Shown here: positions 15,908 to 22,736 of the stretch, one piece after another
Numbering within the stretch: position 1 is the first letter of the stretch
Layout: every line of letters begins with the position of its first letter
From: Clostridiales bacterium
Lineage (GTDB): Bacteria > Bacillota > Clostridia > Christensenellales > Borkfalkiaceae
Reading direction: 5' to 3'
NCBI GenBank assembly: GCA_022508265.1
Contig: JAFLVP010000012.1
Location: 1 to 47,038, forward strand
Length of the DNA stretch: 47,038 nt
Program-made: the position numbers and the translations under genes
The notes under the pieces: model-generated
Database searches by the model: none
What the model was told of the DNA's origin: nothing
The model's input: only the letters and a program-made list of their open reading frames with translations

Positions 15908-16624
15908 TCAGCCGATTTCTTCTATGAAGTACACGCAATCGAGGGCGGAGAGCGCCTCTATTATGTCGGCGTGCTTTTTGTTTTTGAGCTCTGCCCCCAC
16001 TACCGTTAGCTTTACCGAATACACACCGAGCCCCGAATTCGCGTACGCCGGGTTAGACTCCATATCGTCAATCTTTAAGCCGAATTTACGTATAGTGCCC
16101 ATAAACTCCTGCAAGCTGTTGCGCGTTTTGAGTTCCAAATGCACTTCGAGGTGGTTCGACCGTGATTTAATGAAGGTTTCGAGCTTTGTGAAGGCGAGAA
16201 AGCCTATCATAAGCGCGGCGAAGCCAATGAGCGAGGCGGTATAGAGCCCGAAGCCGAGCGCCGCCGCGATAATGGACATAGCCCATACGCCTACGGAAGT
16301 CGTCAAACCCTTAATTTGGTTTTTAGACGAGAAAATTATAGTATTTGCCGAGATTACGGCAATTCCTATTATTACCGCCGCCGACAAAAACGCAAAGGTT
16401 GCGCCCAGCTCTTTTACAAAGTAAATATCTGCAATTCCCGCAAGCGTTGAGCCTATTGCCAGAACGATTAGCGTTCGGAGTCCCGCGGCGTGGCGGTTTT
16501 TGGCGCGCTCGCAGCCGAGTATTACCGCCATTATGATTGACATAGCCGTTTTAAGCGCGCAAGATGCGATATTGACCTCCGAAGCCCAATCGCCGAGTAA
16601 TTTTGCAATAGCGTCTGCTGACAT
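15908..16624 (-). CDS. MgtC/SapB-family membrane protein (238 aa)
   Basis: The N-terminal half has about four or five helices with the family block GCERAKNRHAAGLRTLIVLAIGS (near residues 38-60), which is characteristic of MgtC/SapB proteins. Residues ~150-238 form a soluble ACT-like regulatory domain (the EVHLELKTRNSLQEFM segment and the terminal CVYFIEEIG strand). Family members have been tied to magnesium limitation, membrane potential and inhibition of ATP synthase. It follows the antiporter gene with its ATG six bases beyond that stop, suggesting joint ion-homeostasis control. Confidence 0.85.
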   Translation of the reverse strand: MSADAIAKLLGDWASEVNIASCALKTAMSIIMAVILGCERAKNRHAAGLRTLIVLAIGSTLAGIADIYFVKELGATFAFLSAAVIIGIAVISANTIIFSSKNQIKGLTTSVGVWAMSIIAAALGFGLYTASLIGFAALMIGFLAFTKLETFIKSRSNHLEVHLELKTRNSLQEFMGTIRKFGLKIDDMESNPAYANSGLGVYSVKLTVVGAELKNKKHADIIEALSALDCVYFIEEIG

Positions 16625-16629
16625 ATGAT

Positions 16630-18078
16630 TTACCTCTTATTGATGAATTTTCTGCGGTTGTATTCCGTAGCCGCCGACAGGTCGGTAGCCTCTAAAAATG
16701 CCTCTTCTTCGGGCGAGCGGGCGTATTCCTTTACGGAAATTGCGTTCTGAATTTCGCAAAGTTTTTGCTTTAAGGCGGCAACCTCCTCCTCGTGGGTTGG
16801 CTTTGCGATAGGAACAACTTGCTTCTCGGGATTGTCTTCCGCCTCTTCTTTTCCGTACGAACCCGAAAGATACAGCGAAAGCTTGGCAAGGGCAGGACCC
16901 ACGAGTTCGTACAGTATGCTTGACGACAGAATAATTGTCTGCAACATACTGCCCGTATCGCCGCCGAGTATTCTTGCACCGAGCGCCGCAAGTCCTATTG
17001 CAACGCCCGCCTGCGGCACGAGCGCAAACCCCAAGAAGTTTCGCACGGGCTTGGGCTTTTTAGTGACGAGACAGCCCAAGAACGCGCCGCCGTATTTTCC
17101 CAAAATTCTGACCACAAAGTACAGAATACCTATGACAAGTAGCGGAATTCCGCCTATCGAGCTTTGCATATTGACGAGTGCGTCGAGTCTGAACCCAAGT
17201 CCCGATTTAACGAAGAATAATAGCAATATGGGCGGACTGAAATAGTTTAGCTGTTTAAACAGCTTGTCGTCGCCCGTGACGTTGATGTACACCGTTCCCA
17301 TTGCCATACAGCCGAGAAGGGGCGATACGTCCACCGCCGCGCCTATTCCGCAGATTGCAAAAAGTAGCGCGATGGAAACAATCAATCTGTTGTCGTTGGA
17401 ACGCTTTGCCATAAGGAACTTTAAGAGGAACCCGCCCCCTATTCCTATGCCTATCATCATAATATTGAAGGCTATAGGGATAAGCACATCGCCAGCCGAG
17501 AACCCGCCGCCGAGCGAGGCAAGCGCAATGGAGATTGCAACGCTGAACGCGACAAGACTCAAAACGTCGTCGAGCGCGACCACAGAAAAGAGAGTATCTA
17601 CAAAGTCGCCCTTTGCCCCCGTCTGGCGTATCGTCATCATCGTGGAGGCGGGCGCCGTTGCGGACGCCAACGCCGCGAGTATTATTGAAAACGGCAGCCC
17701 GAGCCCCAAAATAAAAAATGTGAGAACAAACACCAACACGGATGCGGCAAGCCCTTCGAAAAGAGTTATTAGGGCCACCTTTGCCCCGTTCTTTTTTATT
17801 GTGGAAAAGCGGAAAAACTCGCCCATGCCGAACGCAATGAACGCAAGGGCGATATCCGAGATGAAGTCCATGCCCGAGATAACGTAATCGGGCACCACGT
17901 TTAAACAGAAGGGGCCTAAAAGTATTCCTACTAATATGTACGCCGTGACGTTGGGCAGTTTTAAAAGCTTTGTAATCCGGGTTGCTAAAAAGCCCGCAAG
18001 CAGCATTATCGCAACCGCAATAACGACTACCGGCACGGTTGAGGTCCCGCTTAAATGTTTATATAAATTATCAAGCAT
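16630..18078 (-). CDS. Cation:proton antiporter, CPA2/KefB-type (482 aa)
   Basis: About twelve membrane helices cover residues ~15-400. The blocks KLLKLPNVTAYILVGILLGP (near 38-57), LAFIAFGMGEFFRF and a SATAPASTMMTIRQ segment followed by ALDDVLSL match Na+/H+ exchanger-domain proteins. The DD pair in ALDDVLSL is at the position of the ion-binding aspartates. The C-terminal ~80 residues are cytoplasmic, charged and probably coiled-coil (HEEEVAALKQKLCEIQNAI), with no TrkA-N or TrkA-C domain. The exported cation (Na+ or K+) cannot be decided. GGAGGT precedes the ATG and a consensus promoter is present. Confidence 0.85.
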   Translation of the reverse strand: MLDNLYKHLSGTSTVPVVVIAVAIMLLAGFLATRITKLLKLPNVTAYILVGILLGPFCLNVVPDYVISGMDFISDIALAFIAFGMGEFFRFSTIKKNGAKVALITLFEGLAASVLVFVLTFFILGLGLPFSIILAALASATAPASTMMTIRQTGAKGDFVDTLFSVVALDDVLSLVAFSVAISIALASLGGGFSAGDVLIPIAFNIMMIGIGIGGGFLLKFLMAKRSNDNRLIVSIALLFAICGIGAAVDVSPLLGCMAMGTVYINVTGDDKLFKQLNYFSPPILLLFFVKSGLGFRLDALVNMQSSIGGIPLLVIGILYFVVRILGKYGGAFLGCLVTKKPKPVRNFLGFALVPQAGVAIGLAALGARILGGDTGSMLQTIILSSSILYELVGPALAKLSLYLSGSYGKEEAEDNPEKQVVPIAKPTHEEEVAALKQKLCEIQNAISVKEYARSPEEEAFLEATDLSAATEYNRRKFINKR

Positions 18079-18109
18079 ATCAAGACCTCCCTCCCCTTTT
18101 TATCAATAC

Positions 18110-18138
18110 ATTATATCACAATATTTTTCAGATTTCAA
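18110..18138 (-). promoter_or_regulatory. Promoter of the antiporter-mgtC operon
   Basis: On the minus strand TTGAAA (18133-18138) and TATAAT (18110-18115) are exactly 17 bp apart, followed by a short leader with GGGAGGGAGGT. Confidence 0.75.
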
Positions 18139-18233
18139 GACCCATATTTAAAAAAACTGCCCCCATTATTAACCATTTTATGTGTTTTGGGGGTCATCTG
18201 TTATCCAATAAAACTACTGCACCACTCAACGGC

Positions 18234-18262
18234 TTGATTTTAACCTGTTTTCGTGATACAAT
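18234..18262 (+). promoter_or_regulatory. Promoter directly abutting the HAD gene start
   Basis: TTGATT (18234-18239) and TACAAT (18257-18262) are 17 bp apart. The -10 box ends only six bases before the ATG at 18269, so transcription should begin at or next to the start codon. Confidence 0.65.
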
Positions 18263-18268
18263 TTTTAT

Positions 18269-18946
18269 ATGAAAGATATATTTTTACTCGATATGGACGA
18301 TACGCTGTTTGATTTCAGGCGCACCGAAGAAATCAATTTTTGTCAAACGCTTGCAAAGTTCGGCATAAGTGCAGAAAAGCAGGCATTCGAGCGCTTCCGC
18401 GACATAAATATAGGGCTGTGGCAAGAGTTTGAGCGCGGCGAAACCACTAAAGAGCAAATAAAACTTATGCGGTTTTCAAAGCTGTTTAATGAACTCGGAA
18501 TAATTGCCGATGTCCCCAAAGTTGCTTACAGCTACGTTGAAAACTTTAAAGAAATATGTATTCCTTTCGACGGCGCGGACGCGTTTTTGAAAGAGCTTTT
18601 AAGCCTGGGTAAAATTTACATAGTAACGAACGGCAACACCGATATTCAGATGAGGCACCTCACCGACGCAGGGTTTCTCCCCTTTATCGAGCAGACCTTT
18701 ATCTCCGACGAGATAGGCTCTGCAAAGCCCTCCAAAGAGTTTGCCGAGCACTTAAAGACGCATATAGAGAGCTTTGAGAGCGGGCGCGCTGTCTGGATTG
18801 GCGACAGCCTTACCTCCGATAAGGCGTGCGCCGAAGTTGCGGGCGTAGACTTTATACTCTTTGCCCCCCACTCTATCCCGCAGGGCTATAAAGGACTTTG
18901 CGCCTCTAACTTCGCCGAGGCTTTGCAAATTATTAAAAGGATTTAA
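18269..18946 (+). CDS. HAD-superfamily hydrolase, YjjG-like nucleotidase (225 aa)
   Basis: HAD motif I is LLDMDDTLF with nucleophile Asp8 and acid Asp10, motif II is IVTNG, motif III lysine is in GSAKPSKE, and motif IV is GDSLTSD. The helical cap (residues ~15-95) and the length fit the YjjG/YfnB subgroup, which dephosphorylates pyrimidine and non-canonical nucleoside 5'-monophosphates. The substrate remains inferred. The ATG at 18269 has no Shine-Dalgarno sequence and lies six bases from the -10 element, which suggests a leaderless mRNA. The gene is monocistronic and faces the antiporter operon. Confidence 0.85.
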   Translation: MKDIFLLDMDDTLFDFRRTEEINFCQTLAKFGISAEKQAFERFRDINIGLWQEFERGETTKEQIKLMRFSKLFNELGIIADVPKVAYSYVENFKEICIPFDGADAFLKELLSLGKIYIVTNGNTDIQMRHLTDAGFLPFIEQTFISDEIGSAKPSKEFAEHLKTHIESFESGRAVWIGDSLTSDKACAEVAGVDFILFAPHSIPQGYKGLCASNFAEALQIIKRI

Positions 18947-18956
18947 TTTTTTGCAT

Positions 18957-18987
18957 AAAAAAAGAGCCGACTCGTCGGCTCTTTTTG
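18957..18987. terminator. Bidirectional terminator between HAD and M28 genes
   Basis: AAAAAGAGCCGAC pairs with GTCGGCTCTTTTT (about 18959-18986) around a very short loop. It serves the plus-strand HAD gene and the convergent minus-strand peptidase gene. Confidence 0.87.
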
Positions 18988-19000
18988 CGTTTTATTTAAT

Positions 19001-20254
19001 TCAGAAGCTTACTTTGGGCTGAATGAGAAGTGAATACAACAGGGGCGCAAAGGTTGAAAGGTGGCTTTGAATACGGCCGGGGAAGTAGGTTTCGATGTAT
19101 TCAAGGTAGTCGTTTTTGGTGTTCATAAGCATGCCGACGAGTTGCGTTTCGCCGTAGCCGTCGTACTCGTTGTAGGGGCCGGGGATTTCCCAGTTGGTAG
19201 CTTCCATATACAGGTACTTAATTCCCCTGTTCTTAAAGCCCTTGTGGTCGCTCCAATCGCCTGTTGAGGGCGAAGCGTAGTCGGGAGTATCGTATCCGGG
19301 AGCGGGGTTATCCCAAGTCCAGGGGTTGCTGTGGAGGTCAAGTCCGAGTGACTTGCCGATTGCCATAGCGTTGTCGTACGCTTCGGTCTGCGTTACAACC
19401 TTTTCATCATCGTTCTGAACGCCGCCGTAGATGTAGCAGTAGTCGCCGCATACGAGCGAGTCTAAATTTATCATATAGAGCGTGTTTGCTACTTCCTCGT
19501 CCGTCATAGCGTTTGCGTATGCGGTGGAGCCGTAGCAGCCGTACTCCTCTGCGGTGAAGAACACGAATACAATGGTGTACGAGGTTTCGATATTTACAAA
19601 CTTTTCAGCCGTGGTAAGTGCAAGTGCAATACCCGAACCGTTGTCACCCGTGCCGTCGCCGTCGTAGTGTGCGCCGACGATAATCTGCTTTTCGCTCTTG
19701 CCGGGTTTGGTAATAATGATATTAGGGGTAACTGCGTCAACCTTTACGTACTCGCCGTCTGCTGCCTCAACGTAGTTCCTGCCCGAACGGTTATAGAACT
19801 TGCCGTCCGTCGTGTAGCTGGTTACTGCCGACAACGCCGTGTCTACCTCGTCCTTTTTAACGTAAGTAGAGGTCGTTACGCCCTGCGTTGTAACTGCGCT
19901 CTCTGCGTAGCCTGCTGCAAGTGCCTTCTCTTTAATCCAGCTTTGCGTTGCCTTAAACTGTTCGCCGCTGTAGCAATCGCGGTCGGAAAGGTTTGCGTCT
20001 ATGTACTTGATTTTGTCGTAGCTGATATCCGCAATCGTCTTGCTTGCTTTGAGCTGAGCAATTTCGTCCTGAAGCTCCTCTACGGTCTTGTCGGCGTCCG
20101 CCTTGCTGCCTTTAAGGTCTTCAAGCTCCTGCTGAAGCTGTTCGAGTTGGCTCTTTAACGAGTCCACGTCCGCCTCGTTTACGCATCCGACAAGCGTGAA
20201 TAATATTACACACACAAGCATTATCGGAAGAATAATTTTCTTAAAAATTTTCAT
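19001..20254 (-). CDS. M28-family metallopeptidase lipoprotein (417 aa)
   Basis: The protein begins with a lipoprotein signal peptide (lipobox L-V-G-C, Cys24), so it is anchored outside the membrane. Residues ~28-72 are a heptad-rich coiled coil (SQLEQLQQELEDLKG). The peptidase domain has the M28 two-zinc ligands: His196 in GAHYDGD, Asp204 in DNGSG, the Glu236-Glu237 pair in TAEEYG, Asp265 in INLDS and His337 in WSDHKGF. It should act as an aminopeptidase on peptides outside the cell, matching an amino-acid-fermenting lifestyle. The ATG at 20254 is chosen because GAAAGGAGA precedes it and the signal peptide starts there; the frame extends upstream without support. Confidence 0.88.
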   Translation of the reverse strand: MKIFKKIILPIMLVCVILFTLVGCVNEADVDSLKSQLEQLQQELEDLKGSKADADKTVEELQDEIAQLKASKTIADISYDKIKYIDANLSDRDCYSGEQFKATQSWIKEKALAAGYAESAVTTQGVTTSTYVKKDEVDTALSAVTSYTTDGKFYNRSGRNYVEAADGEYVKVDAVTPNIIITKPGKSEKQIIVGAHYDGDGTGDNGSGIALALTTAEKFVNIETSYTIVFVFFTAEEYGCYGSTAYANAMTDEEVANTLYMINLDSLVCGDYCYIYGGVQNDDEKVVTQTEAYDNAMAIGKSLGLDLHSNPWTWDNPAPGYDTPDYASPSTGDWSDHKGFKNRGIKYLYMEATNWEIPGPYNEYDGYGETQLVGMLMNTKNDYLEYIETYFPGRIQSHLSTFAPLLYSLLIQPKVSF

Positions 20255-20288
20255 AATTTTTTCTCCTTTCAAATTCACAACGAAAACT

Positions 20289-20317
20289 ATTTTATTCACT
20301 CATTATTCAATAGTCAA
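20289..20317 (-). promoter_or_regulatory. Promoter of the M28 lipoprotein gene
   Basis: On the minus strand TTGACT (20312-20317) and TAAAAT (20289-20294) are 17 bp apart, leaving a leader of about 30 nt with a good ribosome binding site. Confidence 0.65.
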
Positions 20318-20364
20318 GCGTTTTAGAGGGGTTTTTATAAATTTTTATTAAAATTTTTTTATAA

Positions 20365-20405
20365 TTATTCGATACCATACATTTATTCGCATAAAAAACG
20401 AATAA
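20365..20405. repeat. Three TTATTCG boxes between divergent promoters
   Basis: TTATTCG occurs at 20365-20371 and 20383-20389, 18 bp apart, and in reverse at 20399-20405, where the last two boxes form an inverted repeat. The cluster lies between the divergent promoters of the peptidase and the GNAT gene. It is a candidate operator, though the region is AT-rich and chance occurrence is possible. Confidence 0.35.
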
Positions 20406-20446
20406 TCGCGTTTTAGTGAATATTTATACAAAATTATTTTTAATTA

Positions 20447-20475
20447 TTGACATTTTTTGTTAAAAACGGTATAAT
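20447..20475 (+). promoter_or_regulatory. Perfect-consensus promoter of the GNAT gene
   Basis: TTGACA (20447-20452) and TATAAT (20470-20475) are separated by exactly 17 bp, a full match to the sigma-70/SigA consensus. The -10 box ends ten bases before the ATG at 20486, so the mRNA leader would be only about three bases. Confidence 0.85.
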
Positions 20476-20485
20476 GGATTTTGCA

Positions 20486-20902
20486 ATGGAAATTAAAATT
20501 TACGAGAGTCTGCCTGCGGAGGCGAAAAAAATCAGAACTGCGGTATTTATAGAGGAGCAAAAATTTAAAACCGAGTTCGACGGCGTTGACGGGCACGCAA
20601 AGCACCTTATAGCTTTCGACGGCGACGCTCCCGTTGCCACCTGCCGCTTTTATATTGACGGCGGCGAGTATATAATAGGCAGACTTGCCGTTATAAAGGA
20701 GTATCGCGGGAAAGATATAGGTTCGCTTATATTGAAGGCGGCGGAGAGCCAAATTATCGAGGAGGGCGGAAAGCAAGTCCTGCTCCACTCGCAGTACGCC
20801 GCAAAAGAGTTCTACGAAAAAAACGGATATTCGGCGTGCAGTAAAGTTGATTTTGACGAAGACTGCCCGCATATATGGATGAGTAAAAAGCTTGTCTTAT
20901 AG
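20486..20902 (+). CDS. GNAT-family N-acetyltransferase (138 aa)
   Basis: This small acetyltransferase resembles ElaA-type GNATs: an N-terminal RTAVFIEEQKF segment, the acetyl-CoA-binding motif A in RLAVIKEYRGKDIGSLIL and the C-terminal AKEFYEKNGY block. The substrate is unknown. Start choice matters here: an ATG within the -10 box region (20474) would lie upstream of any transcript from the perfect promoter, so the ATG at 20486 is taken. No Shine-Dalgarno sequence precedes it, so it is probably translated as a leaderless message. Confidence 0.82.
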   Translation: MEIKIYESLPAEAKKIRTAVFIEEQKFKTEFDGVDGHAKHLIAFDGDAPVATCRFYIDGGEYIIGRLAVIKEYRGKDIGSLILKAAESQIIEEGGKQVLLHSQYAAKEFYEKNGYSACSKVDFDEDCPHIWMSKKLVL

Positions 20903-20943
20903 CCTTCGAAATACGGCGTTGCGCTGTGGCAACCTTCGGTCAT

Positions 20944-21024
20944 TTACGACACAGTAAACTTCCTCAGGTTTTCCTCGCGCGCCTTGTCTTTCTCGGCTCT
21001 AAACCAAGCAAAATGATGTAACAC
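20944..21024 (-). other. Small open frame or intergenic-repeat remnant
   Basis: Between the GNAT gene and the terminator there is a short minus-strand frame of 26 codons (GTG start, TAA stop) encoding a basic, charged peptide beginning VLHHFAWFRAEKDKAREE. It has no ribosome binding site or promoter. It may be a decayed gene end or part of a dispersed intergenic repeat. I do not claim it is expressed. Confidence 0.25.
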
Positions 21025-21045
21025 TTTTAAGTCACGAAAAACAAA

Positions 21046-21077
21046 AGGGCGCCCGCCGTTTTCGGCGGGCGCTTTTA
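21046..21077. terminator. Terminator after the second rhomboid gene
   Basis: GCGCCCGCCG (21049-21058) pairs with CGGCGGGCGC (21063-21072) around TTTT, flanked by A- and T-rich runs on both sides. It closes the minus-strand rimK-like/rhomboid unit and can also stop transcripts from the GNAT gene. Confidence 0.88.
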
Positions 21078-21087
21078 TTATTGACTA

Positions 21088-21753
21088 TTATTTCTTTTCT
21101 TTGACGGCTATAAATCTTGTAAGCTGCAGGGCTAAGCCGACGACGGCGCCGCCGAAGAAACCCGAATAGTGACCCATATTGTGCATAAAATCGTACGGAT
21201 ACCACTGAAAACTTACGGTTTGCGTACCGCCGTCAAAGCAGGCGGCAAAGTATATTAGCGCCATTAAAATTCCGCCCGAGATGACGTTAATCTTAGTGCG
21301 TGTCGTCTTGCGGAACAACAGAACACAGTAGTCAATGATTGCATATGCGTAAAAGGCATAGTTCACGCCCGAATAACCGACGTGATAGGTACTTAAATGA
21401 TTTGCCCCAACAAATGCACCTGAAACCCAAGCCATAACGAATACCAAGCCTAAAAGTTCAAGCGTGCCCTTCCGTCTTTCAAGCCAAGCTCCGCAAATCA
21501 GAAAACAGAGCATATTCAAAAGAACGTGTTGCCAATTTGCGTGAATAAACGAGCTTACAAACTGCTTGTTAAGATTGTTAAACGACAGTTCGGAGTACCA
21601 ATCCCCCGATTCACGCCACTTATCATACCAAAGACTACCCGGCGAGATTGCATGTATCAGAATATTTATAAAAACAACCAAAATTGTGCCCGCAAAGAAA
21701 TAATTGCGGTTCCACCAACGGATTTTCTTCGTATCATCGTCAATGAACTTCAT
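21088..21753 (-). CDS. Rhomboid-family intramembrane serine protease (221 aa)
   Basis: This is a paralogue of the protein at 459-1109, with the same architecture: an amphipathic N-terminus, six helices, HxxxN (His76-Asn80), GYSG with the catalytic Ser128, and HYSGFFGGAVVG with the catalytic His195. All dyad elements are canonical, more so than in the first copy. The ATG at 21753 is chosen because GGGGG lies ahead of it, within the end of the ATP-grasp gene, which ends four bases upstream. The two genes share a promoter and terminator, but a functional link with an ATP-grasp ligase is not obvious. Confidence 0.84.
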   Translation of the reverse strand: MKFIDDDTKKIRWWNRNYFFAGTILVVFINILIHAISPGSLWYDKWRESGDWYSELSFNNLNKQFVSSFIHANWQHVLLNMLCFLICGAWLERRKGTLELLGLVFVMAWVSGAFVGANHLSTYHVGYSGVNYAFYAYAIIDYCVLLFRKTTRTKINVISGGILMALIYFAACFDGGTQTVSFQWYPYDFMHNMGHYSGFFGGAVVGLALQLTRFIAVKEKK

Positions 21754-21757
21754 AGTT

Positions 21758-22645
21758 TTATTCCCCCTTATACACCGAGTTGTAAATATACTCTGCATAG
21801 GCTTTGGCGATATTTATGTTTGTGACTTTTTCTATTCCGCCGAAAAAGGCGTTGGAATTGACCTCGCAGATACAGTACCCCTCCCCGCCGAACAGCACGT
21901 CTATTCCGCAGTAGTCGAGCTTTAAGAGCTTTGCCGTCCTTTCGCATAGGGAAATTACCTCCTTGGGCGGGGTAAACGCCTGCGCCCTGCCGCCGAGCTC
22001 CAAATTGGAGCGGAAATCGCCGTTTGACGAACGAATCATTGAGGCAACAAATTTTCCGCCTATCACGATTACCCTTATATCCATTCCGCTGCTCGATTTT
22101 ACAAACTGCTGAAAAAGGTGCGGAGTGCACTTCAAGTTGTTTGCAATTTCCACAAGCTCTGCCCTGTTGTCCGCCTTGAACACACCCTTTCCGAGCGAGC
22201 CAAAGCTGGTCTTGACTACAACGGGATAGCCGAGCTCGTTTTCTATTCGTTTAAAGGTTTCCTCGGCAATCTCAGCGCCCTCGTCATAGCATAAAAGTCC
22301 CGCAAGCGTCTTGGGCATGGGAATTTTGCTGTCTGCAAGGGTTATGGAAGTCAGCATTTTATCGTCGCAAAGCCTTATTGCCTCGTGAGAATTGAAAAGA
22401 CGAAGTCCGCTCTTTTCAAGCATATGTGAGATATATTTGTCCTTATCGAGGTAGATGCAGAAATCGTACTCCTGCGTTTTGGTCTGAATATTGCCCAAGC
22501 AATCTATTTGCGCCGCGAAAAAGTCGTTTGGAAGAATATCGACGGTAACTCCCAACTTTTCAAGCTCCTCTTTGAGCCTTTCGGATTGATTTAAACTGCT
22601 TTTAAGCCTTGAATATGCGTTTATGAGTATCAAGCACTTTTTCAT
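21758..22645 (-). CDS. RimK-like ATP-grasp ligase (295 aa)
   Basis: The ATP-grasp fold is recognisable. The central VVVKTSFGSLGKGV segment (near residues 151-164) is the glycine-rich ATP loop, FQQFVKSSSGMDIRVIVIGG is the RimK/LysX-type strand and Arg block, and CEVNSNAFFGGIEK near the C-terminus contains the metal-binding Glu/Asn. Relatives ligate amino acids, often glutamate, to a protein or peptide carboxylate. The acceptor cannot be inferred. GGAGG precedes the ATG and a TTGCAA-17-TATAAT promoter lies directly upstream. Confidence 0.85.
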   Translation of the reverse strand: MKKCLILINAYSRLKSSLNQSERLKEELEKLGVTVDILPNDFFAAQIDCLGNIQTKTQEYDFCIYLDKDKYISHMLEKSGLRLFNSHEAIRLCDDKMLTSITLADSKIPMPKTLAGLLCYDEGAEIAEETFKRIENELGYPVVVKTSFGSLGKGVFKADNRAELVEIANNLKCTPHLFQQFVKSSSGMDIRVIVIGGKFVASMIRSSNGDFRSNLELGGRAQAFTPPKEVISLCERTAKLLKLDYCGIDVLFGGEGYCICEVNSNAFFGGIEKVTNINIAKAYAEYIYNSVYKGE

Positions 22646-22662
22646 TTGCCGCCTCCACCCGT

Positions 22663-22691
22663 ATTATACCTTGCGCCCGCAATTTTTGCAA
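22663..22691 (-). promoter_or_regulatory. Promoter of the rimK-like/rhomboid operon
   Basis: On the minus strand TTGCAA (22686-22691) and TATAAT (22663-22668) are 17 bp apart, about 20 bp from the start codon at 22645. Confidence 0.72.
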
Positions 22692-22700
22692 CTTAATTTA

Positions 22701-22730
22701 AAAATCCGCACGCTTCCGCGTGCGGATTTT
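22701..22730. terminator. Terminator of the 24-kb surface operon
   Basis: AAAATCCGCACGC (22701-22713) pairs perfectly with GCGTGCGGATTTT (22718-22730) around TTCC, seven bases after the stop codon at 22737. This marks the downstream end of the six-gene minus-strand block. Confidence 0.88.
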
Positions 22731-22736
22731 CAACTG

